Source of the DNA: an uncultured Sphingorhabdus sp.
GTDB taxonomy: Bacteria; Pseudomonadota; Alphaproteobacteria; Sphingomonadales; Sphingomonadaceae
DNA length: 64,000 nucleotides
Assembly (NCBI GenBank): GCA_947501885.1
Contig: CANMXN010000001.1
Location: 1,302,001-1,366,000, forward strand
Direction: 5' to 3'
In this document: positions 6,819 to 14,837 of the stretch, one piece after another
Numbering within the stretch: the stretch's first letter is position 1
How the letters are laid out: the number at the start of each line of letters is the position of its first letter
Notes under the pieces: model-generated
What the model was told of the DNA's origin: nothing
The model's input: the letters and a program-made list of their open reading frames with translations, nothing else
The model's database searches: none
Position numbers and translations under genes: made by a program

Positions 6819-8333
6819 TCATCCCAATAGCTTCTCTTTCTTTATCTTTTCCTGCCAAACCAGCGGCGCAAGATGGTGGACGCTATCGCCATTGCTATCG
6901 ACCGCCACCGTTACGGGCATATCCTCAACCTCAAATTCATAGATCGCTTCCATACCCAAATCTTCAAAGCCAACAACCTTGCTGCCTTTGATCGCACGGC
7001 TGACCAAATAGGCGCTGCCGCCCACCGCCATTAAATAGGCGCTGCCATGTTTCTTAATCGCCTCAATCGCCATAGGGCCGCGCTCCGCCTTGCCCACCAT
7101 CGCCAGCAGGCCTTCGTCCAGCATCATATCGGTAAACTTGTCCATGCGGGTCGCCGTGGTGGGACCAGCAGGCCCGACAACTTCTTCGCCCACAGGATCA
7201 ACTGGACCAACATAATAAATCACGCGGTTTTTAAATTGCACGGGCAATTCTTCGCCCTTGTCGAGCATATCTTTAATCCGTTTATGAGCCGCATCGCGCC
7301 CTGTGAGCATTTTGCCATTAAGCAAGATACGATCACCATGTTTCCATGTCTTCACTTCGGCATCGTCTAGCTTATCAAGATAAACGCGCTTAGCCTCTGA
7401 TGATGGTTTCCACTCCACTTCGGGCCATTCGGACAATTTGGGCTGCTCCAAATAGCTTGGCCCGCTGCCATCCAGACTAAAATGCGCATGGCGGGTAGCC
7501 GCGCAATTGGGGATCATTGCCACAGGCTTGGATGCAGCATGCGTTGAGTAATCCATGATTTTAACGTCTAATATCGTCGATAAGCCGCCCAATCCCTGCG
7601 CCCCAATACCCAGCGCATTGACCTTATCGAACAATTCAATGCGCAATTCTTCTATGTCATTCTTGGCCCCGCGTTGTTTGAGCTGTGCCATATCAATGCT
7701 GCCCATCAGCGATTCTTTCGCCAGCACCATCGCTTTTTCAGCCGTACCGCCAATACCAATGCCCAGCATCCCTGGCGGACACCAACCAGCGCCCATTTGC
7801 GGGATCATCTCTAGCACCCAATCGACAATATTATCGGATGGGTTCATCATCTTAAATTTTGATTTATTCTCGCTACCACCGCCCTTGGCTGCGACATCGA
7901 AACGCACGCTATTGCCAGGGACCATATCAATATGGATCACCGATGGCGTATTGTCTTTGGTGTTGCGGCGCGTAAAGGCTGGATCTGCCAAAATGGAGGC
8001 ACGGAGTTTATTCTCTGGATGCAGATAAGCACGGCGTACGCCCTCATCGACCACCTCTTGCAAGCTCATATCCGATTCGAGCACACAATCTTGGCCCCAT
8101 TTCACAATCACGGTGACTATGCCCGTATCTTGGCAAATCGGGCGATGCCCCTCTGCGCACATGCGGCTGTTGGTGAGAATTTGCGCAATCGCATCTTTAG
8201 CAGCAGGAGATTTTTCTGCTTTATAAGCCTCTCCTAATGCCCGAATATAATCCATCGGATGATAATAGCTGATAAATTGCAGGCTATCCGCCACGCTTTC
8301 AATCACATCGGCTTCTTTAATGATGGTCGGCAT
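6819..8333 (-). CDS. Fumarate hydratase, class I
   Basis: A 504-residue iron-sulfur fumarase interconverting fumarate and malate in the citric acid cycle. The single-polypeptide form has the N-terminal domain with cluster Cys residues in PICQDTG, GAGWCPPGMLGIGIGG and IPNCAATRHAHF, and the C-terminal swivel domain with LTGRDAAHKRIKDML and the VGPAGPTTATRMD motif. Length is right for the fusion form. A GGAGAG ribosome-binding site lies upstream of the ATG. It stands alone, facing away from the 760-base region before nrdA. The oxygen-sensitive cluster is a family property, not something visible here. Confidence 0.95.
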   Translation of the reverse strand: MPTIIKEADVIESVADSLQFISYYHPMDYIRALGEAYKAEKSPAAKDAIAQILTNSRMCAEGHRPICQDTGIVTVIVKWGQDCVLESDMSLQEVVDEGVRRAYLHPENKLRASILADPAFTRRNTKDNTPSVIHIDMVPGNSVRFDVAAKGGGSENKSKFKMMNPSDNIVDWVLEMIPQMGAGWCPPGMLGIGIGGTAEKAMVLAKESLMGSIDMAQLKQRGAKNDIEELRIELFDKVNALGIGAQGLGGLSTILDVKIMDYSTHAASKPVAMIPNCAATRHAHFSLDGSGPSYLEQPKLSEWPEVEWKPSSEAKRVYLDKLDDAEVKTWKHGDRILLNGKMLTGRDAAHKRIKDMLDKGEELPVQFKNRVIYYVGPVDPVGEEVVGPAGPTTATRMDKFTDMMLDEGLLAMVGKAERGPMAIEAIKKHGSAYLMAVGGSAYLVSRAIKGSKVVGFEDLGMEAIYEFEVEDMPVTVAVDSNGDSVHHLAPLVWQEKIKKEKLLG

Positions 8334-8530
8334 ATATCTCTCCTAAGCGGTCAAAATTTTTATTTGCCTGTGGTCATGCAATATTTTGATGAAATATGCA
8401 CCCTTTTTGATAGTTACATCCAATAATTCAGTGATTTTTCAAACAAGTCTATTTTACGCTCCGCAGAGCATAATATTGGCAATGGAAATTCAATCTATTT
8501 TCACCCTCTATTTTGTGACACACGGCAAGT

Positions 8531-8578
8531 CCCATCTATGTGGTGCTACAACTCATAATAGAGGCCAATATATTGTGT
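8531..8578 (+). promoter_or_regulatory. NrdR-box-like sites upstream of nrdA
   Basis: The 16-mer at 8563-8578 matches the last 13 positions of the NrdR-box consensus acaCwATATaTwGtgt without mismatch (CAATATATTGTGT). A weaker partner at 8531-8546 starts exactly 32 bases earlier, about the three-helical-turn spacing of paired NrdR boxes. They lie over 500 bases before nrdA, implying a long leader or an unseen transcript. Confidence 0.5.
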
Positions 8579-8603
8579 ATAAGTTCGGGATAAAAAAAAT
8601 CGC

Positions 8604-8633
8604 AAAAAAAGCATTTTTGCACTTGAAAAATGC
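8604..8633 (-). terminator. Minus-strand hairpin with T-run
   Basis: GCATTTTT and AAAAATGC form an 8-bp stem around a 7-base loop (8611-8633); read on the minus strand it is followed directly by seven T residues. No minus-strand ORF precedes it. The 8334-9095 gap otherwise holds the NrdR-like boxes and four GAnTC sites, with no supported gene. Confidence 0.55.
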
Positions 8634-9095
8634 GGCGTTCCTAGCAGGTCCATGCGTCGCTGCACTGCAACACAAAAACAGGTGCGGTAAAGCGAATCGT
8701 GCATAAGACGAGTCGAGTCCTATTTTTAGGGTTAATATGCATTTACCCTCTTGCGTTAAATTTAAAATAAGCCACTATAGATAGCGGTTGGCCAATGGGG
8801 GCATACCATAGATAGTATGATTAATTTTTGACTGCAATTCTGCGGACATAGTCTTTTTGCTCTAAATTAATTGGAGTAAATGCTATTTTTTATCCCCTGC
8901 GATCAACCAAAAATGCTATGAGGGAAGCATTAAGTCCTGAGTCGAATAAACAGTGTTTGCGTATCAGCTTTATAAAGAGCTGACATTAAACAGCATTACA
9001 TCGGCACATAGCATTTCAAACGAGTGCATTTCAAACGAGCGCATTTCAGACCAGTTTGACTGGCATATGAAAAATAAATTGGGGCCGAGAATATT

Positions 9096-11093
9096 ATGGA
9101 TTTTAGAGACACAGACCAAGGTACAATCGACATGCTGGACAGCGATATTATTGAAAAAGCGAATGCGAAAGAAGCTGTTAATGAACCCAAGGCAGCTGAT
9201 GAATCCCAAAAACTTGATTCGCCCAATAGCGATAGCAAGACTGTAAACCCGCAGCGCTTTAATATTCAAAAAGATGATAGCCGTGATGCTCTGCTCACTG
9301 AATTTGGCAAAGAGACTTTGACCGATCGTTATTTATTACCAGGCGAAAGCTATCAAGATTTGTTCGTCCGCGTTGCCGATGCCTATGCCGATGATGCCGA
9401 TCACGCCCAGCGTCTTTATGATTATATTTCGAAATTATGGTTCATGCCTGCAACGCCCGTTCTGTCCAACGGCGGCACAGGACGCGGCCTACCAATCTCC
9501 TGCTACCTCAACAGCGTAGATGACAGCCTCGGCGGTATCGTCAATACATGGAATGAAAATGTCTGGCTCGCATCGCGCGGCGGCGGCATCGGCACCTATT
9601 GGGGCAGCGTGCGCGGCATTGGTGAACCCGTTGGCCTCAATGGCAAAACATCGGGTATCATTCCCTTTGTTCGCGTGATGGATTCGCTCACCCTTGCCAT
9701 TTCACAAGGATCATTGCGCCGCGGTAGCGCCGCTTGCTATCTCGACATTAATCACCCTGAAATTGAAGAATTTCTCGAAATTCGCAAACCATCGGGCGAC
9801 TTTAACCGCAAAGCGCTTAACCTGCATCATGGCGTATTGCTATCCGATGAATTTATGGAAGCGGTGCGCGAGGGCGCGGAATTTGATCTTAAATCACCCA
9901 AAACTGGCGAAGTGCGGGGCCAAGTCGATGCGCGCAGCCTGTTCCAGAAATTGGTGGAAACCCGCCTTGCCACGGGCGAGCCTTACATCATTTTCTCTGA
10001 CACGGTAAACCGCAACATGCCCAAACATCACCGCGATGTTGGCCTGAAGGTTTCCACATCCAATCTATGCAGCGAGATTACCCTGCCCACTGGTTTCGAC
10101 CATTTGGGCGAAGACCGCACTGCCGTGTGCTGCCTATCCTCGCTCAACATTGAAAAATGGGATGAGTGGAGCGTCGAGAAACAATTTATCGAAGATGTAA
10201 TGCGGATGCTCGATAATGTATTGCAAGACTTTATCGACCGCGCACCCGACGAAATGAAACGCGCCCGTTACAGCGCGATGCGCGAGCGCAGCGTTGGTCT
10301 TGGCGTGATGGGCTATCACAGCTTCCTCCAAGCACGCGGTCTCGGCTTTGAATCTGCTATGGCAAAATCATGGAATATGAAAATATTCAAACATATCCGC
10401 GCCCAAGCCGATGAAGCATCAATGATGCTGGCCAAAGAGCGCGGTCCCTGTCCAGATGCCGCCGACCAAGGTGCAATGGAGCGTTTCTCATGCAAAATGG
10501 CGATTGCGCCGACCGCATCTATCTCTATCATTTGCGGCGGTACATCGGCCTGTATCGAGCCAGTGCCTGCTAATATTTACACGCATAAAACCCTATCGGG
10601 TAGCTTTATCGTCAAGAACCCGCACTTAGAAAAAATCCTGCAAGCAAAATCCAAAGACAGCAATAATGTGTGGAACAGCATCTTAGAGAAAGGCGGCAGC
10701 GTACAGCATCTTGATTTCCTCTCACCAGAGGAAAAAGATAGCTTCAAAACCAGCTTTGAGATCGACCAACGCTGGTTGATTGAATTGGCGGCGGACCGCG
10801 CGCCCTATATCGACCAAGCGCAAAGCCTCAACCTGTTTATCCCTGCTGATGTAGAAAAATGGGATCTGCTCATGCTGCATTTCCGCGCATGGGAACTTGG
10901 TGTGAAGTCGCTCTATTATCTGCGTTCCAAATCCATCCAGCGCGCTGGATTTGCGGGCAGCGATGAAATGGGCGATGGCAGCGCCAATGCAACTGGTGGC
11001 GGCGTGGAAGCGGACAATACGCTCGACCCGAAAAAGGTTGAGCTGATGACCGCCGAAACCACCGATTATGATGAATGTTTGTCGTGTCAGTGA
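9096..11093 (+). CDS. nrdA: Class I ribonucleotide reductase, large subunit
   Basis: A 665-residue alpha subunit that reduces ribonucleoside diphosphates to deoxy forms with NrdB. Catalytic and redox residues are present: Cys136 (ISCYL), the NLCSE finger-loop motif with Cys325, Cys345 in VCCLSSLN, the YY-LRS tyrosine pair near residue 610, and a C-terminal CLSC tail for re-reduction by thioredoxin. There is no N-terminal ATP-cone; the first 55 residues are acidic and low-complexity, so overall dATP inhibition via a cone is not expected in this subunit. NrdR-like boxes lie far upstream. Unusually, nrdB is not adjacent but 1.17 kb away behind small genes and repeats. Confidence 0.96.
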   Translation: MDFRDTDQGTIDMLDSDIIEKANAKEAVNEPKAADESQKLDSPNSDSKTVNPQRFNIQKDDSRDALLTEFGKETLTDRYLLPGESYQDLFVRVADAYADDADHAQRLYDYISKLWFMPATPVLSNGGTGRGLPISCYLNSVDDSLGGIVNTWNENVWLASRGGGIGTYWGSVRGIGEPVGLNGKTSGIIPFVRVMDSLTLAISQGSLRRGSAACYLDINHPEIEEFLEIRKPSGDFNRKALNLHHGVLLSDEFMEAVREGAEFDLKSPKTGEVRGQVDARSLFQKLVETRLATGEPYIIFSDTVNRNMPKHHRDVGLKVSTSNLCSEITLPTGFDHLGEDRTAVCCLSSLNIEKWDEWSVEKQFIEDVMRMLDNVLQDFIDRAPDEMKRARYSAMRERSVGLGVMGYHSFLQARGLGFESAMAKSWNMKIFKHIRAQADEASMMLAKERGPCPDAADQGAMERFSCKMAIAPTASISIICGGTSACIEPVPANIYTHKTLSGSFIVKNPHLEKILQAKSKDSNNVWNSILEKGGSVQHLDFLSPEEKDSFKTSFEIDQRWLIELAADRAPYIDQAQSLNLFIPADVEKWDLLMLHFRAWELGVKSLYYLRSKSIQRAGFAGSDEMGDGSANATGGGVEADNTLDPKKVELMTAETTDYDECLSCQ

Positions 11094-11099
11094 TAGCAA

Positions 11100-11429
11100 A
11101 TGCGTTTTTTTGATGATTTTAAACAATTAAAAGAAGGGTATAAACAACTAGGCTTATTTCGGTTTGTATTTCTTATTGTCGCCACGTTGGTTTATATTGG
11201 AGTTGGCACATGGCTTATGACAATAGTCACTTGGTTAGGACAATGTGATACCTCTGGTCGCCGTCTATGGAGTTTAGTTCAGCAGTTTTATTGTAGTCCT
11301 GAATTACTATCTGGAAGCATTGTTGAGATAAGTTATTTTATATTCTTATGGTCAATGCCTGCGACAATATTCATTGCTGCTATTTGGACTAGAATAAGAC
11401 ATGGAAAATGGGGTTGGCAAATAAAATAA
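11100..11429 (+). CDS. Small membrane protein of unknown function inserted after nrdA
   Basis: A 109-residue protein starting six bases after the nrdA stop. It has two or three hydrophobic helices (about residues 20-45 and 75-96), a charged N terminus and a basic C-terminal tail. No family is recognised. Its tight spacing to nrdA suggests co-transcription. It is directly followed by the first composite palindrome. Base composition is more AT-rich than nrdA, which fits later insertion into a former nrdAB operon. Confidence 0.6.
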   Translation: MRFFDDFKQLKEGYKQLGLFRFVFLIVATLVYIGVGTWLMTIVTWLGQCDTSGRRLWSLVQQFYCSPELLSGSIVEISYFIFLWSMPATIFIAAIWTRIRHGKWGWQIK

Positions 11430-11430
11430 C

Positions 11431-11510
11431 CGTCATCCTGAACTTGGTTCAGGATAACAATGAGGAAAATTATTGACCGCCTGTTATGCTGAAATAAATT
11501 CAGCATGACG
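11431..11510 (+). repeat. Composite palindromic repeat, copy 1
   Basis: 80 bp bounded by CGTCAT and ATGACG. It contains two hairpins: ATCCTGAAC/GTTCAGGAT around a 3-base loop, and ATGCTGAA/TTCAGCAT around a 5-base loop, joined by a variable AT-rich linker. Orientation is nominal. Confidence 0.92.
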
Positions 11511-11541
11511 AGACAGGAAAGAAAGATGGCAGGATTATATA

Positions 11542-11679
11542 ATGAAAGACAAGGTTATATTAATGACAAAGGGGTTTCGTGCAGGTTTTACAGAAAAGCC
11601 AAGCCCTCAAGTGAATGAACTGACCGCTGTCTTAGCCATCATAATAGGAGCAATCGCCGCTTTATTGATATTAAAATAA
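11542..11679 (+). CDS. 45-residue single-helix membrane protein
   Basis: An ORF of 45 codons between two composite repeats. The product has a basic N terminus (MKDKVILMTKGFRAGF) and one hydrophobic helix at residues 28-44 (LTAVLAIIIGAIAALLILK). A second Met at residue 8 could be the start. No homologue is recognised. Support is only the clean ORF, the membrane helix and the spacing between repeats, so it may be non-coding. Confidence 0.4.
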   Translation: MKDKVILMTKGFRAGFTEKPSPQVNELTAVLAIIIGAIAALLILK

Positions 11680-11700
11680 CCATGTTGGTGTGATAATAAT

Positions 11701-11783
11701 CGTCATCCTGAACTTGTTTCAGGATAACAATGAGAAAAAAAATTATTGGTCGCCTAAGATGCTGAAATAAATTCAGCATGACG
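11701..11783 (+). repeat. Composite palindromic repeat, copy 2
   Basis: 83 bp, same architecture as copy 1 (CGTCAT ... ATGACG with two internal hairpins); the first loop has TTG followed by TTTC in place of GTTC. Its right half overlaps an upstream ATG of the next small gene. Confidence 0.92.
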
Positions 11784-11801
11784 AAAGTAAGAGGAAAACA
11801 A

Positions 11802-12044
11802 ATGTCAGAATCCATAATAATGCTAATAGTTGGTAATGCTATAGCTATTGGAGTCTTTTTGGTGGGTTTGCGTTTCTCTAAAATGCAAAAATTGCCAGAA
11901 AAAAACTATCAAGGGCCCGATACAATAGAGGGATTACATCGTTTAGCAAAGATTCTAATGATCGCAGCCCCCGCATTCATGATTTTTTGGAATCTAATGA
12001 TGTTTGGATATTTAGGTCCCATAAATGGAGTAGAAACATTTTGA
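11802..12044 (+). CDS. Small two-helix membrane protein of unknown function
   Basis: An 80-residue protein with two hydrophobic segments (about residues 4-22 and 52-72) joined by a polar loop. The start at 11802 is preferred over an in-frame ATG at 11778 because AGAGGAAAA lies just upstream of it and the earlier ATG falls inside a repeat hairpin. No family is recognised. It lies between repeat copies 2 and 3 in the nrdA-nrdB gap. Confidence 0.5.
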   Translation: MSESIIMLIVGNAIAIGVFLVGLRFSKMQKLPEKNYQGPDTIEGLHRLAKILMIAAPAFMIFWNLMMFGYLGPINGVETF

Positions 12045-12052
12045 TAAACAAC

Positions 12053-12134
12053 CGTCATCCTGAACTTGGTTCAGGATAACAAAGAGAGAATTATTATTGA
12101 TCGCCTGTTATGCTGAAATAAATTCAGCATGACG
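12053..12134 (+). repeat. Composite palindromic repeat, copy 3
   Basis: 82 bp with the full CGTCAT ... ATGACG structure and both hairpins. A degenerate half copy follows at 12159. Confidence 0.92.
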
Positions 12135-12158
12135 AAAGTGAAAAGAATGAAGGATATA

Positions 12159-12187
12159 TGTCATACTGAACCAAGTTTAGCATGACA
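12159..12187 (+). repeat. Degenerate short palindrome of the same family
   Basis: TGTCAT ... ATGACA with an imperfect ACTGAACC/TTTAG interior, a short derivative of the composite element 130 bases before nrdB. Confidence 0.65.
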
Positions 12188-12267
12188 AACAAAGGTAGAG
12201 ATTACGAACGAAAGTTCAAAATATTAGCCTCCACCGTGACGCAAGAAGAAGCAAGGAAGAAGAAAAA

Positions 12268-13320
12268 ATGTCATTATTAGAAGCCCGTAAAACCTATAAA
12301 CCATTTGAATATCCTTGGGCTTATGAATTTTGGAAACGCCAACAGCAAATCCATTGGATGCCCGAAGAAGTTCCCTTGGGCGAAGATTGCCGCGATTGGG
12401 CACAAAAACTTACCGAGCATGAGCGCAACCTGCTCACCCAAATCTTCCGCTTCTTCACCCAAGCCGATGTCGAGGTGCAAGATTGCTATCATGACAAATA
12501 TGGCCGCGTGTTCAAACCCACCGAAGTCAAAATGATGCTCACCGCGTTTTCGAATATGGAAACCGTGCATATCGCCGCTTATTCGCACCTGCTCGACACC
12601 ATCGGCATGCCAGAGAGCGAATATTCAATGTTCCTCGAATATGATGCGATGCGCGACAAGCATGATTATATGCAGCAATTTGGCGTCGATAATGACGAAG
12701 ATATCGCCAAGACGCTCGCTATGTTTGGCGGCTTTACCGAAGGCTTGCAGCTCTTTGCCTCCTTTGCCATGTTGATGAATTTCCCGCGCTTCAACAAGAT
12801 GAAGGGCATGGGGCAGATCGTATCATGGTCCGTGCGCGATGAAAGCTTGCACTGCGAAGGCATTATCAAAATGTTCCACACATTCTGTGCCGAGCGTGAT
12901 TGCCTCACCAAATCAGTGCGCGAAGATATTATCGATTGCTGTCAAAAAACCGTGCGGCTCGAAGATGCCTTCATCGACCTCGCCTTCCAAGATGGCCCCG
13001 TGCATGGCATGACCGCGAAAGAGATTAAACGCTATATCCGCTATATCGCCGATTGGCGTTTGGGACAGCTTGGCTTCTCGCCCATTTATATGGTCGAAGA
13101 TCACCCGCTGCCGTGGCTTGCGCCGCTGCTCAATGGCGTTGAACATGCCAACTTCTTTGAAGCGCGCGCGACCGAATATAGTAAGGGCGCGACCAAGGGC
13201 GAATGGAACAATGTTTGGGACAGCTTTGACCAGCGCAAAAAGAAAACGGCGAATGATATCGAAGCCGCTGCGCATGACGAAGATGGCGCCGATATGTTCG
13301 AGGGCGTTGCCGCTGAATGA
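12268..13320 (+). CDS. nrdB: Class I ribonucleotide reductase, small (radical) subunit
   Basis: A 350-residue beta subunit that houses the diiron-tyrosyl radical used by NrdA. Metal ligands and radical site are visible: Asp67, Glu98, His101 and Tyr105 in ETVHIAAYSH, then Glu in FTEGLQLF and Glu/His in RDESLHCEG. The spacing E-x-x-H-x-x-x-Y equals that of the E. coli enzyme, so this is the tyrosyl-radical type. There is no N-terminal ATP-cone. It is separated from nrdA by small genes and repeats, and probably has its own expression or depends on readthrough. Confidence 0.96.
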   Translation: MSLLEARKTYKPFEYPWAYEFWKRQQQIHWMPEEVPLGEDCRDWAQKLTEHERNLLTQIFRFFTQADVEVQDCYHDKYGRVFKPTEVKMMLTAFSNMETVHIAAYSHLLDTIGMPESEYSMFLEYDAMRDKHDYMQQFGVDNDEDIAKTLAMFGGFTEGLQLFASFAMLMNFPRFNKMKGMGQIVSWSVRDESLHCEGIIKMFHTFCAERDCLTKSVREDIIDCCQKTVRLEDAFIDLAFQDGPVHGMTAKEIKRYIRYIADWRLGQLGFSPIYMVEDHPLPWLAPLLNGVEHANFFEARATEYSKGATKGEWNNVWDSFDQRKKKTANDIEAAAHDEDGADMFEGVAAE

Positions 13321-13351
13321 TTATGAAAAAAGATAAATCATCATTCTGTTA

Positions 13352-13382
13352 TTGATTTGTTGGGATTTGCAATCTATATAAT
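13352..13382 (+). promoter_or_regulatory. Promoter for the short RNA upstream of the Abi gene
   Basis: TTGATT (13352-13357), a 17-base spacer, then TATATAAT (13375-13382). The predicted start, about 13389, falls right at the base of the hairpin that follows, which argues for a dedicated transcript. Confidence 0.5.
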
Positions 13383-13388
13383 ATGTAA

Positions 13389-13442
13389 TCGCACCCGCCA
13401 GGCCTATGTTCGAAAGAATATGCACACTTGGCGGGTCTTTTA
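13389..13442 (+). ncRNA. Short structured RNA upstream of the Abi_2 gene (AbiF-RNA-like candidate)
   Basis: About 50 nt. The outer stem CCCGCCA/TGGCGGG (13394-13400 with 13429-13435) encloses an inner 7-bp stem TATGTTC/GAATATG closed by a GAAA tetraloop; T-rich sequence follows. It has its own promoter and lies 30 bases before the Abi_2 start. Structured RNAs called AbiF RNA are known upstream of some Abi_2 genes. The hairpin could also serve as the nrdB terminator; both roles are compatible. Confidence 0.5.
13394..13442 (+). terminator. Hairpin with T-run after nrdB
   Basis: The same outer CCCGCCA/TGGCGGG stem followed by TCTTTTATTTT would end transcription from nrdB, 74 bases after its stop, as well as the short RNA. 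Confidence 0.65.
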
Positions 13443-13469
13443 TTTTCATATCTCAAGTCACTGTTTATT

Positions 13470-14402
13470 ATGACTGAAATATATTCAAAACCCTCCCTTA
13501 CGTATACAGAACAAATCCAGCATTTACGCGATAATGGAATGGCTATTCCAAACCATGAGGAAGCTGAATATTGGTTACGTCACGTCAGTTATTATAGATT
13601 AAGTGCATATTGGTTATATTTTGAACACCCTAAAGATCAAGTTGGCCAGCGCTTCAAAAGCCAAACATCATTTGATGATGTAATCGCTCTGTATGATTTT
13701 GATCGAAACTTACGTCGATTAGTTATGCGTGGTACTGAGCATGTAGAAGTAGCATTAAGAGGCAGCTGGGCTTATCAACTCGGACAAATAGGTGGAGGCC
13801 ATGAATATTTGGATGCACGTCATTACTCTAATAGATCTGAATTTCATTCTAACCTAGCAAAGCTAGCTGGCGATGTTGGTAGATCTAAAGAGACATACAT
13901 TAAACATTATTTAGATAAATACCATTCCCCTGCACTTCCGCCTGTATGGATGGTCTCCGAAATGATGTCATTTGGTCAAATGTCCCGATGGTATTCAAAT
14001 TTGAATGACAGAAGTTTGCGAAGCAAGATAGCAAAACCGATGCAGCTTCCAGAAACTGTCTTAGTCTCTCTAATCAGCCATTTAACGGATGTAAGGAATA
14101 TATGTGCACACCATGGACGCTTATGGAATAGAGGTTTTTTGAGACCTCCAAGACTTGCCCATAATCCAGATGACTTGAAGAGTTCATTAGACCTAAACGC
14201 TTCACAAGCACCAGCGAAACTATACAATGCTATTTGCATGATTGCACATATTGTTCGAACCGTTGCTCCAGATTCAAGCTGGATCAATGATATTAAAAGG
14301 CTTCTTTTATCACATCCTACAAATGATCTGGCCGCAATGGGGTTTCCTGTTGATTGGATACAAAGACCTATTTGGAATCTTCAATCAGAGCAAAGCATTT
14401 AA
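13470..14402 (+). CDS. Abi_2 (AbiD/AbiF-like) HEPN-domain abortive-infection protein
   Basis: A 310-residue member of the Abi_2 family, phage-defence proteins with a HEPN RNase fold. The N-terminal family signature is clear (KPSLTYTEQIQHLRDNGM, then YWLRHVSYYRLSAYW and LYDFDRNLRRLV). The HEPN catalytic motif R-x4-H is intact: Arg209 to His214 in VRNICAHHGRLWNR. The 13470 ATG is chosen because an in-frame upstream start lies inside the hairpin of the preceding RNA. Family members are RNA-cleaving toxins, some held by a small structured RNA; one candidate lies just upstream. Composition is AT-rich and repeats flank both sides, suggesting horizontal gain at the end of nrdB. Confidence 0.88.
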   Translation: MTEIYSKPSLTYTEQIQHLRDNGMAIPNHEEAEYWLRHVSYYRLSAYWLYFEHPKDQVGQRFKSQTSFDDVIALYDFDRNLRRLVMRGTEHVEVALRGSWAYQLGQIGGGHEYLDARHYSNRSEFHSNLAKLAGDVGRSKETYIKHYLDKYHSPALPPVWMVSEMMSFGQMSRWYSNLNDRSLRSKIAKPMQLPETVLVSLISHLTDVRNICAHHGRLWNRGFLRPPRLAHNPDDLKSSLDLNASQAPAKLYNAICMIAHIVRTVAPDSSWINDIKRLLLSHPTNDLAAMGFPVDWIQRPIWNLQSEQSI

Positions 14403-14404
14403 TC

Positions 14405-14486
14405 TTTCATCCTAAACTTGATTCAGGATAACAACGACAGAAAAATATATGGTCACCTGTTATACTGAAACAAGTTCAGCATGACG
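14405..14486 (+). repeat. Composite palindromic repeat, copy 4
   Basis: 82 bp immediately after the Abi_2 stop; slightly degenerate left hairpin (CCTAAAC), intact right hairpin and ATGACG end. Confidence 0.88.
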
Positions 14487-14545
14487 ATGGGTGTGATGTG
14501 TGATGAAAAGTATGATACATGGCGAGACTAGTGTTGGGCATGGCG

Positions 14546-14606
14546 GTATATTTTTATTCCATATTTGCATTTCACTCTTCGTCATTCTACTCCACCCCTC
14601 ATCCTG
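14546..14606 (+). repeat. 60-bp direct duplication, left copy
   Basis: A segment beginning TATATTTTTATTCCAT and ending CCCCTCATCCTG recurs almost unchanged at 15445-15504. The two copies bracket the small membrane gene and its structured leader. Confidence 0.85.
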
Positions 14607-14613
14607 CCCCTTT

Positions 14614-14695
14614 CGTCATCCTGAATTTATTTCAGGATAACAACGACAGGAAGATATATGGTAGCCTGTTATACTGAAACGAGTTCAGCATGACG
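14614..14695 (+). repeat. Composite palindromic repeat, copy 5
   Basis: 82 bp, both hairpins present. A lone right-hand ATTCAGCATGACG end follows at 14722-14735. The rest of the 14403-14837 gap is repeat-derived and non-coding. Confidence 0.88.
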
Positions 14696-14751
14696 ATAGA
14701 TATGGTGCATAGCGATAATCGGATTCAGCATGACGATAGTGGTGTTCATGG

Positions 14752-14785
14752 TCGCCTGTTATGCTGAAACGAGTTCAGCATGACG
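14752..14785 (+). repeat. Half copy of the composite palindrome
   Basis: Only the right hairpin (TGCTGAA/TTCAGCA) and terminal ATGACG are present. Confidence 0.8.
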
Positions 14786-14837
14786 TCTGGTTGATTTTCA
14801 TAACGGTATTGCAGCACGTAAATCCCCCATCACATCA

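Noticed and set aside
8386-8706. 106-codon plus-strand ORF upstream of nrdA
   Set aside because: No ribosome-binding site, odd composition, and it overlaps the NrdR-like boxes and a hairpin; more likely a chance ORF in regulatory DNA.
8604-8960. Two-piece alphaproteobacterial tmRNA on the minus strand
   Set aside because: No tag-peptide reading frame, T-arm or acceptor stem could be recognised.
13394-13435. CRISPR-like repeat in the Abi upstream region
   Set aside because: The hairpin occurs once; there is no array of repeats and spacers.
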